Shown one piece after another: positions 37,201 through 48,842 of a stretch of 64,000 nt of DNA (its first letter is position 1; every line of letters begins with the position of its first letter). Source of the DNA: Desmodesmus armatus (Eukaryota > Chlorophyta > Chlorophyceae > Sphaeropleales > Scenedesmaceae); assembly GCA_007449985.2 (NCBI GenBank), contig VIIQ02000002.1:186001-250000 (forward strand). Reading direction: 5' to 3'. The notes below the pieces were generated by a model, which searched no databases, was not told the origin of the DNA, and saw nothing but the letters and a program-made list of their open reading frames with translations. Position numbers and translations under genes: made by a program.

Positions 37201-37667
37201 ACCTTCCGGCACTCAGCGACACTCTGCCACAGTCCGCGGTTTGTCGCAACAGCCAACTGATGGTGGAAATTTTTCGTCGCTGAGCTGTTTACGCTGGCAG
37301 TTACCGTGCCCTGTTGCACCGGGCCGAGGCAGCAAGAAAGCAGGAGGTAAAAGCCCACCTGTACTGACCCTCCTTGGAGCAGGGCTCCGATACCACAAAA
37401 TGCCAGCATACCTCTACAGAAGCACAAAACATAGCTGTCAACCATCCCTGAGTCCAGCATACAAGGGGTTAAGCATGGCAACTGCCTTGCTTGCAATGAC
37501 TTTGACGTCACTGGTGACTCTCCGCACGATTTCTGCCCTGCAGCTTGACATCATGCACGCTGTGTATTTGCTTGGTGACACTTTGATGTGATGCAATCTA
37601 TTGTGACAGCTCACAGCACCCTGTTGCACCATTGCCGCGCTGGCCAGGCAGACTACCATCAAGGACC
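34217..37667. other. Gene-poor spacer between collagen-like genes 1 and 2
   Basis: 3.45 kb without a supportable gene. It contains a duplicated TATACTATAATACTA unit near 34731-34762, a 13-bp-arm inverted repeat at 35187-35220, a C11 run near 36716-36727 and a C17 run near 37031-37047. A short sequence at 35749 (TGTACAGTAGCTGCACTGTT) recurs near 43281. A sequence at about 34360 (TGTGTGTTTGTCAGTGACTG) recurs with one change near 39391. Confidence 0.45.
35187..35220. repeat. Perfect inverted repeat, 13-bp arms
   Basis: GCAGACCTGCACC (35187-35199) and GGTGCAGGTCTGC (35208-35220) are exact reverse complements with an 8-base loop. It lies in the spacer between collagen-like genes 1 and 2. Confidence 0.85.
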
Positions 37668-38495
37668 ATGCCAAATCACAAGCTGTGTGCCCTGCTGCTG
37701 CTGGCACTGCTGGTGGTGGGAACAGCAGCACGGCAGCTGCGGCAGGAGGCTACTGAGGATGTCGCCTCCGCACCCACAGCCCCCTCTGGCACCGGCTCCA
37801 CCAGGACTTGGGTCTTCACCAGCCCAGCCAGTCAGCCCCCAGCCCCATACATGGCTCCACCCAAACCAGACAGCACCCAAAACACAGCGACCCCAGGTGG
37901 GGCTGATAGCAGCACCGTAGCCATTGGCAACGAGGCTGAAAACACCCACGGCTCATCCCATGGTGGCTCCAAAGGGTGGCACGGCTACAAGTACTACAGT
38001 GCCCCAGCACCATACGGCCCTCCTGGCCACCCTTCCACCCCGTGCCCACCCGGCTGGCCCGGCCCTCCAGGGCAGCCTGGGCCGCCAGGAATCAGGGGGC
38101 CCCCTGGCTGGCCTGGTGGCCCTGGTCTCGCTGGTGCTACTGGGCTGCCCGGCCCGCCCGGCCCACCCGGCCCCCCCGGCCCAGCTGGCTCTCCAGGGCC
38201 CAGCACAACATGGGAGGCTTTTTTTGAGGACCTCACCTTTGAACCTTTCGGCACAGAACCGTTTGGCGACTTCCAGGCTGCCGTCTCTGACCCATGCCCT
38301 GGTTCTACCCATGTGGTGGCCTGCGGGTGTTCGTTGTTTCCCCCCCCTGGGGCAAGGACTGCACCACAGCTTGATCTCACTGCAATCAACCCCTTACCCA
38401 GTGGCCCCAACCCAACTTCATGCTGGTGTCAGTACAGAAACTACAGTAATGAAACTGTGACGTACCGAGTCCAGGTGGACAGGGCATGTGCATGA
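37668..38495 (+). CDS. Secreted collagen-like protein, copy 2
   Basis: One exon, 275 residues from ATG 37668; the frame extends 12 codons upstream, but this Met starts the signal peptide [20 protein letters not shown]. The mature start [16 protein letters not shown] is nearly identical to copy 1. The stalk differs, then the conserved block [20 protein letters not shown] leads into about 20 Gly-X-Y units ([20 protein letters not shown], later [13 protein letters not shown]). The C-terminal region ([30 protein letters not shown]) keeps the Cys pairs of copy 1. The high identity at the N terminus and Tyr block with a divergent stalk and cap suggests a gene duplicate under selection on the ends and drift between. 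Confidence 0.85.
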   Translation: MPNHKLCALLLLALLVVGTAARQLRQEATEDVASAPTAPSGTGSTRTWVFTSPASQPPAPYMAPPKPDSTQNTATPGGADSSTVAIGNEAENTHGSSHGGSKGWHGYKYYSAPAPYGPPGHPSTPCPPGWPGPPGQPGPPGIRGPPGWPGGPGLAGATGLPGPPGPPGPPGPAGSPGPSTTWEAFFEDLTFEPFGTEPFGDFQAAVSDPCPGSTHVVACGCSLFPPPGARTAPQLDLTAINPLPSGPNPTSCWCQYRNYSNETVTYRVQVDRACA

Positions 38496-39979
38496 GCTGC
38501 ACAGCATGCCGTGTGTACAGCTAGACATGCATGACTTCTGCACTTGTTACGGTTACCAGTACAATCTGAACATGAGCTAAAACGCCGTCCTGTCGCGATT
38601 TTCCTGTGGGGCTCGTATCCGCACGAAACTCAGGATTCGGGACCAAGTACAATATGACTACAATTTTCCCTGTCAGAATCGTAGATGGTGCACCGAGGCG
38701 AGCAGCAGAAAATCGATCGCAGTGTGCTGTAGCACTCTGCCAACGCTGCATGCACCAAGCGCTTTGTATTGCTGCTGTTGCAGCCTTCAGTGCCGCAGAT
38801 GGGGGCAGGGTGCTGTCCAAGACAGTGGCAGTTGATGTAACAAATGCACACCAGTATATCTGCATGTGATGATGGCAAAGATTTCTGCAAAATTCTCCGT
38901 CACGATGTGGCCGAAAAGCCGTGCGTGCAGCAGGCTTCCACATCTGAAAACGCGTTAGGCGAGGAGCCTCTTGAACCGGAAACTAACAGGGGCCAAAACG
39001 GGAACATACAGGCTCTGATAACAGATCGACGCTCACCACAGGCGACCGGTGCCTCGTTCGAGAGTGGCAGTTTTTGTAACAGTTGTTATGACATGACATC
39101 GCCAACTATCGCTGTGCAGGCCCCGCATGCACTGTGTAAGTTGATTCAACACATAGAAAGCATCAAGCGCATTGCGGACACCATGCTGTAGCAGCGGGAC
39201 CTCTGCAAGCAGGCAGGCACCTCCACACCTTGCAAACCCCACTGACACAACACCACAAGAGCCACCCTGATAAATCGACTGGTAACCGCTCCATCCGGGT
39301 CTGTTTGTCAAGATGGTGATAGCACAACCCTCCCCGTGTTGACATAAAGCTATGCAGTTCACACCTGCTGACGGCATGCTTGATTCCTACTGTGTGTTTG
39401 TCAATGACTGTGATTACTTAGTTGTACAACACATGTGCACTGGTGCTTACAGTGTGACTTGGTGTGTTGTGCTGGTGGCTAGCCTGCTCTGGGCATCATG
39501 GTGCTGGCCCGCTGTGCAGTGTGTGGAGCTTGCTTTCTGTTGGCCGAATGTGGGCAAACCACTGCTTGCTGGAGGTGTCCTCGAAGGGTGCTGAGGTTGA
39601 GTGCTGGGAGCTCCCTCTGTAGTGGTTTGAGTTGTGCTGTCGTGTGCTTCGTAGCACAACCCTAAACCCCACAGCAGCAGCAGTGTGTGCATGTAGGCTG
39701 CGCCTGCATTGCCACATTGTCCGGTGTTTGGAGCACGGTCCGTCTCAGAGATACACGATAGTCACCTGAGTCTTCCAGTCCGTTCTGTGGTTTCTGTCTT
39801 TCTGTCTTATCTGCGGATCGCCAAAATTGGTTCTGTCCTCTCGCGTCGCGGTTACGGTCAGCATCCCTCTCCCTAATTCTAGTCGTAGTGTTCCCGTAAA
39901 TATGGTGGAGTCGGAGGGCATGCTGTCCTAGAGTCAGTGCCTGTCTTGGCCATCCCGGCTATAACTTCCCAGCATCAGC
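38496..39979. other. Spacer and pyrimidine-rich leader before the Gln-rich ORF
   Basis: No gene is supported from 38496 to about 39720. From about 39727 to 39979 the plus strand becomes T/C-rich (repeated CTGTCTTTCTGTC-like text), unlike the surrounding DNA. It runs into the Gln-rich ORF as if it were the leader of an inserted element. Confidence 0.4.
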
Positions 39980-41281
39980 ATGTCTCTCAGCGAGAATCTC
40001 GAGGGCCTTATCAGTAAGTACGCAGACCACATTGACGATGTGGATGGGCTGCGTCAGCAGTTGGCAGTGGGGAGCAGCAGCCCACAGCAGCAGGTCCTAC
40101 AGCTGCAGCACCTCACATCCGTTCTGCAAGCAGCTATCCAACGTGAGGCCGCTTTGGCAGACCGTTGGAACGGCAGTCCGGCTGATTCCAGCTCCGAGGA
40201 GCCGGAGCAGCAGCAGCAGCCAGCCCTACAACAGTCTCGGGTTCGCAGTGAGATAGTGGACCCACAGCAGCAGTCACAGCGGTCAGCTGCTGTTGCGGCA
40301 CCCGCTCACCAGCACCAGCAGGAGGAGGTCCCACGCTCTCCTTATCAGGTGCAGTTCAACAGTGTTTATGAGCAGGACCAGGTCAATGCTCACGTGGGAG
40401 CGGTGGAAGCTTTTGTGCAGCGGCAGCAGCAGCAGTCGCTGAGTCCTCCCCCTGGGTTGGGTCCTGGGCCTGCAGCATCAGCTCCACAGCCAGTCTCGCC
40501 CTCACCGCCTGCCTCTCAGTCAGAGGGTGCAGGTGGGACGCAGTTGGCGCTCTTACAGCAGCAGGTGGCAGCGCTTCTGCAGTCGCAGCAACAGCAAGCT
40601 CAGCAGCTCATGGAGCTGCAACAGCAGCAGCAGCAGCTACAAGATGACAAGTATGAACTACAGCACAGCAACGTACAGCTGCAGCACAGCAACCTACAGC
40701 TGTTTGCGTCCAAGCATAAGCATAAGGCCAAGCGCCGAGAAGCTGAACAGCGGGCACAGCATTGGCAGCGCATGGCAGGGCTTTCTACTGAGGAGCCACT
40801 CAGCTTTGCATCCCCACTGCCACAGCAGCAGGCCAGTGCCTTTGGTGGTCAGTCAACAGGTATGCCATTGGGTTCAGCAGCGCCCCGCGCTGCTGCCCTG
40901 GCCAGTCAGCCGGTGGGTCCCGTCCCAGCCAGCACTCCCTTTGGGCCGATGCTGCAGCAACAGTCAGTACCGCTGCAGCATCCCCCTCCCATTCACAGTG
41001 CTGGTCCGTTCCTTCCTAGTGGGCTACAGCAGCCGCCCACAGTGCAGCTACCGCAGTCATACCTCTCGGGGGCTACGGTGCCGCAGCCTCCACCGGGGTC
41101 AGGGTTTCAGAGCTTCCCACAGCAGCCGCTCGGACCAGCGCCTTATGGTGTCAGCTTCAGTGGCGAGGCACAGCAGCAGCAGCCCATCCAGCGGGATTGG
41201 CGTGACCGATCGAAGGCGTACAGCAGCGCAGCAGATGTGGCCAACAAACTCATACCGGTGTTTTGGTCGCGGTGTTGGTGA
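39980..41281 (+). CDS. Gln-rich coiled-coil ORF, possible retroelement gag-like remnant
   Basis: An uninterrupted 433-codon frame from ATG 39980 to TGA 41279-41281, followed directly by an in-phase TAG. The N terminus (MSLSENLEGLISKYADHIDD) is acidic and helical. The middle is Gln-rich with a heptad-like run (LLQQQVAALLQSQQQQAQQL and on), then a basic patch (SKHKHKAKRREAEQRAQHWQ), a long Pro/Gln/Ser linker, and finally RDWRDRSKAYSSAADVANKL just before the stop. Coil, basic patch, Pro/Gln linker and a truncated final domain resemble gag-type proteins of LTR retroelements, but no capsid, zinc knuckle, protease or reverse transcriptase is seen. Base composition flanking it is also foreign to the region. 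It could instead be a cellular Gln-rich regulator. Coding status is moderately sure; identity is a guess. Confidence 0.45.
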   Translation: MSLSENLEGLISKYADHIDDVDGLRQQLAVGSSSPQQQVLQLQHLTSVLQAAIQREAALADRWNGSPADSSSEEPEQQQQPALQQSRVRSEIVDPQQQSQRSAAVAAPAHQHQQEEVPRSPYQVQFNSVYEQDQVNAHVGAVEAFVQRQQQQSLSPPPGLGPGPAASAPQPVSPSPPASQSEGAGGTQLALLQQQVAALLQSQQQQAQQLMELQQQQQQLQDDKYELQHSNVQLQHSNLQLFASKHKHKAKRREAEQRAQHWQRMAGLSTEEPLSFASPLPQQQASAFGGQSTGMPLGSAAPRAAALASQPVGPVPASTPFGPMLQQQSVPLQHPPPIHSAGPFLPSGLQQPPTVQLPQSYLSGATVPQPPPGSGFQSFPQQPLGPAPYGVSFSGEAQQQQPIQRDWRDRSKAYSSAADVANKLIPVFWSRCW

Positions 41282-42070
41282 TAGTGCTGCGGGTCTGGTT
41301 GGGTTGGGGAATTGTTACCATCGCAGGTGCACGGTTGTTCCCTCTCTACTTGGTGGTTGTGCTGTCTGGTCTGTCTTGGCGTGGTGGTCTCTTTGACGGG
41401 TGTTTCCCTGTCGGCGCTGTCATTACACTTTGCTTGTGCTTGTCCTTCCTGTCAGAGTCGCTTTTGTTTCTTGCTAGTTCCGTTCCGGGGTCGAGGCTTC
41501 TCCCCTGTTGGTTGTCTGTTCCGGAGTGATCTTGTCTTGTCAGGTACTAATTCCAGGGTTGCTTACCTCCCCTTTGTCCAGTGCGCGCAGCCCGTGTCTT
41601 CTACGGCGTTCTCTTTTCTTCTGGTTGCTTGTTTGACGTCAGTTCAAGCTCTGCGATGCTCTTTTGGGTGGGGGGTTCTGACTCTTGTCTTTCTGTGCTG
41701 TGACCCGTGTTTCATCATCGTTTCTGAGTCCTGTGGACCATTGTCTGCTGTGCCTGAGCGTGTTTGGGGCTTGTCTCTTGCATTGCTTTGCGCAGGCAGG
41801 TGCTTGTGGGTTTTGGCAGGTTGGGTGCATCATCTGTGTGTGGCAGGGTGGGTTGTGTGTGTGGGGTCTGTCTTCATTTTTTTTCTGCAGTGGTGCAGTC
41901 AGGAGGATTTGAGGCGGGTACTGTCCTTGTGCTCATCCAGCTCTGGGGGGGTGGGAGGCGTAGCCACGCAGTTGTCGAGCAGGCTGAGCGTTAGTCCAGT
42001 ACTTGGGGAATGACGTGTGTAGATAAGTGTGACTGCAGTGAGAATGCAGTGGTCAGCCTGTTGTGGTGAG

Positions 42071-42143
42071 TGGACACTATACAGTATCAGAGTGTCATGA
42101 TTTGAGTGTGAAGTGGACACTACATAGTATCAGGGTGTCGTGG
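42071..42143. repeat. Imperfect tandem repeat, period 43
   Basis: TGGACACTATACAGTATCAG (from 42071) recurs as TGGACACTACATAGTATCAG (from 42114). Compared over 30 bases the units match at 25 positions. Each unit contains GACACT and AGTGTC in inverted orientation, so each could form a small stem. Confidence 0.7.
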
Positions 42144-43753
42144 TCGAGAGGATGTATCAGTCAGACAGCCTACATTGAGCATGTATCAGTGTGTTGGTCA
42201 GCAGTGAATGTCGATGAGGTCAACAAGAAAGGATACTCGGTTCCTGTGACTGCAACACTCACTGAGATATGTGATGTGCAGTGCTGTGCAATGAGGCTAT
42301 GTCAAGGAAAATATGGTGTAACAATTCTGACTGCTACACCTCTCATGTGTGACGTGTGCATCCATGTGTGGTGTTTTGTGCAAGGATTGAACAGATTGTT
42401 GCATGTTGGCCACTTGAGCAGTGACGCCAGCTGACATTGGACAAGTGACTGCAGATGGTATAGTGTGAGCAACAGTTGTGTTGAGGTGGGGGATGCGCAG
42501 GCTGGACCTGTTGTTGAAGCTTCCTTGCTCTTGGCACACAGAGTGGTGCTGTATGTTGGTGCTGTGGTTGTAGTCGGACTTGCAGCCTGCCTGGTGGGGT
42601 GAGCCTGAACAGTGTTTGTTGAACTGCTATTTCTGGTGTATGCTGCAGCACTGCCACACACAGTGTTGCAGCACATGGCACTGGGTCACTGATGGCATGG
42701 GGTGTTGCACAACAAACCGGCTAGGCAGTGCATACAGCTGCAACTGCCAGACACGGCAACCTGGCCTGTGTGATGTGGCACACACCTAGTGGTATCGTGG
42801 GCGGGGCAAAACTTGCCACCTTCAGTGTCCTGCATGGTGTGGACTTCTGATACTTGGCTCATGTGGGTCGCTTCTTTGTCATTGAAGAGCCTACTTACCC
42901 ACTGCATAAGGCTGTCAGCTTGCAGGGCTGTAGCCCCACTTTGTGCAGGTGCTGGCACAAACGTATGTCTGCGGCTAGTGGTCACAGATGTGGAGGGTGG
43001 CTGACACTCGGGGAGCTTGTGTGCGGGACACTACTCAAGCCCTCACATGCAACTTCCCAGCTTGGCACCGTCACAAGTGTGTTGTGTTCAGTCCAAGCTG
43101 CCTATTGTGCAGTTTCTTCCATGGGAATGGGGCTGCACAGTGCTCGGTGTTGAGAGCAGCCCTGCCGCCGTGAGTTTGGGTGGGGTGTGTGCATGTGGCA
43201 GTACTTGTTTGCAGGCCTTGTGAGCCTGCTGTGTGCATGAAATTACGCACTGCGCAGGTGATTACTGGGATTAGCTTGGACATGTACAGTAGCTGCACTG
43301 TTGCGGCTGTCCGGGCCGGGTGCATCCGTGATTTCATCCGACAATGAAGAGTGACAGTGACAATGGCTGTGAACAGCAGTGGCAGGCTGCTGACCTGCAA
43401 CCACTGCATGCAATGCAGGTGCCACTACAGTATGTGAGGACGGGATTCTTTGTTACCAATAAACAATGAGTGCGAGTGCATCTGAAGCTCGCCGTGGGGT
43501 GTGATGCTGGTCACACTCCCTCAGGAGCATGTACTAAGGAAAGTGTTTCGTGTGGTTCATGGCTTGACACGGGTCTGGTGTTGAAGCAGACTCACTGCAG
43601 CAGTCACTGAGTGAGGTTGCCTGCCAGTGGCTGGCTGCTGCAGGTCACACCTGTGTCGCATTCCTGTCCAGAAGCGGCTGTATATGCGCACACTTTGAGG
43701 TGCACTCACCCCTGGTGGTGTACTGATCTGTGCCCGTTGGATTGTCTCTGATT

Positions 43754-43821
43754 GTGTGTAGACACAAGGGGCGCATCCAGCCAATGCATGAACCATCCAA
43801 GGATGTGACATTTCGAAGTGT
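43754..43821 (+). repeat. Dispersed repeat, copy A
   Basis: About 68 bases, similar to 56331-56400 on the same strand. Both begin GTGTGTAGACACA, share GCATCCAGCCAATG and end near CGAAGT(T)GTG. It lies in non-coding spacer. Confidence 0.7.
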
Positions 43822-44815
43822 GTCTTCTAATGCTGCTGCTGGGAGCAGGCCTCTCCTTCAAGTGCAGTCTTGCTGTCTCCACCCTTGCCTGACGTTTTTT
43901 GTGGTGGTCACTGGCAGTTCCTGCTTGATAGCCTTGTTGGTTGCTCACTGGACATGTCTCGTAAATTACTGCGTTGTGTTTGCAGCCATATCCTGGCGGC
44001 TTAAGCCAGGAAAGTGCTGCAAATCCAATCCCAGATGGTGATCGGCAACTGGTCACCTCATCACCTGGACCCCCCCCCCCCTTCGAGGGGCTTGCATGAC
44101 TGCTCAAGGCTGTGTGCTGTAGTTGATCGACTGACCATGCTCTCTGTGTGAGTTCTGCGTGGCTACAATCGTTCAACTGTGGGCTTGTGGGGCACAATCA
44201 AGCATCTGTAAACATTTGTAACCTTCGCTGATGACGTAAGCGGCACTGTTTTGGCACAAGCGGCCAGCTCCTCACACCAATAGACACCAGTATTGTTATA
44301 TCAACACTCGTGTGCCTGTGCTGTGTAGTTGAACAACAACGCAGGGTGTGCACCTGGCACTGCTTTTGTCGCTTCGGTGTTCTTATCTGGCCCACTGGCG
44401 GCTTGACATTGTCGCAATCCAGACACACCCAGTCTTTTAATATACACATTATCAAACTGCTGCGCCAACGCTGGAGGTGATCCGTCCACGGCATTCGCAG
44501 CAGGTGGGACAGTAGATCTGCTGTCAGCCTGTGCCTGCAGGCACAGCTGTACAGCTTGAGCCCATGCCTCTTTGCATGATCCAGCTGTGGTGGAGATGAT
44601 CGAGACCAAACAGACGTATATAACCTTGTGGGAGGGCACACTGGGACCGGCAGCAGAGGTGTTCACATCAGGCACGCGCAGCTGCAAGGTCAGTTTGACC
44701 TGTGTCTTGGTGATGTTGTGCAGTAGCTACAGCTTCACCTAGCAGGTCACAGCCCCAATCGTGTTCTGCTGCTGCTTCTCACTTCCCTCACTGCAGCACG
44801 CAAACCTTAAAAACG

Positions 44816-45607
44816 ATGGCGTCTCAGCAGCTGTCTGGCCCCCTCCTGATGCTGCTGGTGGTGATGGGAGCAGCAGCACGGCAGCTGCGACAGGACGCCA
44901 CGGACGATCTCCCATCCACACCCGCAGCAACGCCTGGCACCATTCGTGGTTGGGCTCCCAGCCCAGCCCCAACCCCTGCTCCTGAACCCACACCAGCTGG
45001 GGCCCAAACAGACACACCCACCCAGGGCGCTGCTGATGGGACCCCCTCTGCAGCAGGAGATGAGGCCACCAACACCCACGGCTCATACCGCCACGGCTCT
45101 AATGGGTGGTACGGGTACAGGTACTACAGCGCCCCAGCACCATACGGCCCTCCGGGCTATCCATCAGTGGGGCCACCTGGGCCCCCAGGCCCCCCGGGGG
45201 CCCCAGGCATGAGAGGGTTTCCAGGCATTCCGTCCATGGGTGTGCCTGGTCCCCCCGGGCCCCCAGGTGCACCAGGAATCAGAGGCCCACCTGGTCCCCC
45301 TGGCGACACAAACACAGGGGGTGCTATAAGGTTGCGGACGTATTTTGCTACACGAAATGAAGTCAACTATCCAGTTCCTGGAAAGGTGACGTTGGAGGTG
45401 GGTTGTGTGGAGGGCCTAGCTGCCTCCTGCATGTGCAAGTCGACAGATCCAAGAGGCGAGGACAATGAGGCATTTGTGGTGCAGGGGTTTTCCCTAAAGG
45501 ACGAAAAGACCTGCGTGTGTGAGTTCAGGGCCACCACCATCATGGAAGGCTTTGGCTTTGAAAACTTTGTGACCTTGACTGCTCAAGTCAGGTGCCTGAT
45601 ATCCTAA
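44816..45607 (+). CDS. Secreted collagen-like protein, copy 3
   Basis: One exon, 263 residues. Signal peptide [20 protein letters not shown], then [20 protein letters not shown], a Pro/Ala/Thr stalk, and the conserved Tyr block [20 protein letters not shown]. Two Gly-X-Y stretches follow ([19 protein letters not shown] and [20 protein letters not shown]), interrupted by IPSMGV. The C-terminal about 95 residues differ from copies 1 and 2 but again contain Cys pairs (VGCVEG, CMCK, CVCEF, RCLI). It keeps the family layout but is the most divergent member; the stop comes right after RCLIS. An extracellular or cell-wall role is inferred from secretion and the triple-helix repeat. Confidence 0.85.
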   Translation: MASQQLSGPLLMLLVVMGAAARQLRQDATDDLPSTPAATPGTIRGWAPSPAPTPAPEPTPAGAQTDTPTQGAADGTPSAAGDEATNTHGSYRHGSNGWYGYRYYSAPAPYGPPGYPSVGPPGPPGPPGAPGMRGFPGIPSMGVPGPPGPPGAPGIRGPPGPPGDTNTGGAIRLRTYFATRNEVNYPVPGKVTLEVGCVEGLAASCMCKSTDPRGEDNEAFVVQGFSLKDEKTCVCEFRATTIMEGFGFENFVTLTAQVRCLIS

Positions 45608-48326
45608 CTGCTGTACATGCCAACAGCGAGCAGGACATTTTCAAGGTTCTGGCTTTATTGGAGTGGTGGTAGTGGTTGTAGGAGGTGGGCACCACTGTAT
45701 GGGACCGCTTGCTGTCCCAAATCTGAGTCAGCAAGTGGTGCTGCGGTAGTGTATGTTGGCCAACTGTTTGTTTGACATGGCAGAGCATCCCGGCAGTAGC
45801 TGTACAGGCGCAGCAGTAGCCCACAGCAGCAGCCATGGCTTGCTTGCTACATTTACATGATTGGTTGCGTTTTGCTGTGCCGACAACCCAAACAGGAGTA
45901 TGTGATGCTGTGGCATTCACGCCCTGCTGCCTGGGGCGCTGGATGGCCGTCTGTACAGCTTGTGATTGAATCACAACATCAGTGATGCTGTGCAGCCAGG
46001 GGTGCAGGCCTGCACTCACATGTGTGAGATGTCTCACACATGTGTTGATATTAAAACATTCGTTGACCAGTCTCGCATGGACCGGGTGTGTTGCTGGTTG
46101 TGAAGCAATGTGTCCGCCACCTGACATGGCATTGCCTTGGACAGAGCTTTCATGTGGGGGCCGTTGTGCTGTTGATGTCTTGAGTAGCTTGTGACTGCGC
46201 ACAGCATGCTGTGCGCTCACAGCAGGTCAACAGAGTGTTGTGGCTGCTCAATCGTGGCCGCCATACTGCGGCAGTATGGCGCGCTGCAGCAATATTGAAC
46301 AGTATGCGGTACGTCACAGCAGGGCCTTGCAGTACAACTATTCATGCTGCACTGGTGCCAATCAAACCTTTGAAATCGCTCTGCTGTGGTCGCTTTGTGT
46401 GAACAGGCAGACTTCTGATTGCAGACAGCATGTTGTCAGAACTGCATGTGTGGTGTGCTGGTTTGGGCCGCCTGGCTCTCTTGGCGTGCAGAGTTGCGCT
46501 TGTGCTGAGTGATCACTAGAGTGGCTGCAGTCTCGTCTGGGCAACGTTATCGGCACGCACCTGCTACCCAAATTGCTGTGCACTGCACAGACAGCATACG
46601 CTTAATACAGCTGCATGTGTGCTGGGCCAGCACACCATGTTTGCATGCTGTGGCGGCTGGGGTGCATAGTGGGATCGAGGGGTGATGCTGGCACTGCATG
46701 CGCTTTTTGGGGATGTCCCGGCGCACGTGCAAAGTGCTGGGCTGCAGCGCTGCAACACTGCAACAGGGTGACCCTGCTGCAGCAGCAGTGCGTTCTGCTG
46801 TGCATTTCATATCTCTTGCCTGCAGCAGAACTGCAGGAATGTCCCTATTGATATGCAACTTGCATCAACCTCCCCTTTCTCTCTGGTGATGTCAGGGTCA
46901 GGGGTTCTGCGATCACACATCCGGCTGCAGGACAGCAGGCAAGATCGCATGTGTGATGTTGCCTGTTGATGGTCTTTGGTGTGTATCCATCTCATTTGTC
47001 TCCAGCATGTCCCAACTCTCTTTTTCAAACTTCAATGCACTGTTGTATCTTCTTTTGGTCTCACCCCGTCGCTCATAGTGGTCTGCATAGTGCTACAACA
47101 GATGTAGGAACCCTGCTGGCATGCCCTTCGACTGTGCTGACCATCATCTTGGTGTGACATCTACATTCATGGCTGGTGTACTATGGCTGATTGCCTGACT
47201 GGCTGGTCAGGTTGCTAGTAAGCTGAAGGGGTAGTGAGGACTTTTGTGAAGCAGCCAGCTTGTGTGCTTTCTGCGTGTGTATGGCACTGACAAGGCTAAA
47301 TAGTACCGCCAAAACTGACTACAGGCCCTGGCAGTGGCAGTATTATTAGTTATGGCACTGGCAGTGCTGGCCTGCTAGCAGCGTCAAAGTCTGGCGTCGC
47401 CGGAAAAGCCTCAATTCAACCTGACATGGTTGTGGTTGATCAGGTTGCCACCACCAGCTGTGCTTACTGTACACAAGCTGTTGGGTAACCTTTGTGGTTG
47501 CCAGGTGATACATGCTCTGACCAAAGTGTGTGCGTTTTGTAAGTCCGGTGTGCAAGAGTGGTTTGAGCCGTCGCCAGAGGTTGAAAAAATAGCCAGCAGG
47601 TTGCAGGTGTAACATGTCTGACTGTCGGAGATGTGGGGTATGAGTCACGAGGGGGGGTCCCTTATCAATGCCGCGCTGGGTTGATTTCCTAGTCGGCGCT
47701 GAGTGCTAGCTAGCACTGTGAAGGGGGGCCATACACAGTTCAAGCATTGCTGCTAACAGGACACCAATTGCAGCTGCTGCCACAGCCCAACTGCTTGGTA
47801 TGTTGCGCGACAGATGCTGGATCAAGGGTGAGCCAGTCAATTGCATTGCTTCGCGCCGCCGCAGCTTTGGGCCAGAGAGCTAGCCAGCCTATGATCATCT
47901 TGCATACTACACCCCGCGGGTTTCCCATGCCGCTGCATGGTCACCAGCACTTCCTGGAGACACAGTGGCCTGCATGCTATGTGCCATCTCCTGTAGCTGC
48001 CTAGCAACAGTATGAAGTCCCACTTGTGTCATGCTGCTGTAGTGCATGCGCATAAGTGCCCCACTGACACCGTTCTATAATGAGCTTTGACTCACTGCTT
48101 TGGCTGGCCCACTGGCAGGTCAAGCACGTATGTATGAGCCGGGAACTTTCGTCGCCTCTTGAGGAACTCAACCAGTTGCAGCAAGGAATGCACAGGGCCG
48201 TGTGAATGCATCTGAGCTGCAGTTGGCTCTTTTAAACAACAGTGTACACATGTGCAACCTTCAAAGCAACAGACTGCAACATTGAAACCAGCAATGCGCA
48301 ACCTTCCAACAAAGTGTGACAAGTGC
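45608..48326. other. Gene-poor spacer before the SET gene
   Basis: 2.7 kb without a supportable gene. It contains a 7-bp-arm palindrome at 45961-45975 and a 13-bp-arm hairpin at 46017-46044. Open frames reach about 210 codons on the minus strand (45588-46220), which is antisense spacer text without domain features. Confidence 0.4.
46017..46044. repeat. Perfect hairpin, 13-bp arms
   Basis: CACATGTGTGAGA (46017-46029) and TCTCACACATGTG (46032-46044) pair exactly around TG. A second palindrome, TGTGATTGAATCACA, lies 41 bases upstream at 45961-45975. Confidence 0.85.
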
Positions 48327-48691
48327 TCAGGCCTGCCAGGGCAGTGCCCCCTCTGCTGCATCTGCATCCAGCCTGCTAGGACTCAACCGTGCTGCTGCTG
48401 ATGCTGCCCGATATGCTTCTAGCTGCCTTTGCTGCTGCACCAGCTGCTGGAGTGGCACTGGGGCGGCCAGCAGCACATCCGTCAACAGCATCTTCTTGTT
48501 CACCCTGAACTTCACAGCTAGCCGCATGCTGGACGCTCTACAGGCTGCAGCCCCTTGCTGCTGTTGTTGATGTTGCTGCTGCGTAAGCACTGTGTTGGCC
48601 AGCAGCTGTAATGGTAGGGCTGCCACCTGCAGGGCCTGGGCTGACCGTTGCGGCTGCTGCTGCTGCTGGGGCGCCTGGCCAGGCTGATCAA

Positions 48692-48729
<38 letters not shown>

Positions 48730-48809
48730 GCTTGAGGTTTAGGTGGGCCAGGCACTGCACGCTTCTTGCTGCTTTTGCTGGCTTGGCCGTTACTGCTGCT
48801 GCTGGTTGC

Positions 48810-48842
<33 letters not shown>

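Larger units (their letters stand above)
41282..44815. other. T-rich 3' region and gene-poor spacer
   Basis: 41282 to about 41990 is strongly T/G-rich on the plus strand. It contains an intron-like acceptor with a T8 tract (about 41878-41889) and a purine tract (GGGGGGGTGGGAGGCG, about 41945-41961) that could be the polypurine tract of an LTR element. 42071-42143 holds two copies of a 43-base tandem unit. A small dispersed repeat lies at 43754-43821, and a C10 run near 44070. A 233-codon frame (41312-42013) is low-complexity Cys/Leu/Val and is not called. Confidence 0.4.

Noticed and set aside
41312..42013. 233-codon frame after the Gln-rich ORF
   Set aside because: Repetitive Leu/Val/Cys/Ser caused by T/G-rich DNA; it includes a strong intron-like acceptor and no protein features.
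45588..46220. 210-codon minus-strand frame
   Set aside because: Mixed low-complexity text overlapping hairpins and the end of collagen-like gene 3; no motif.
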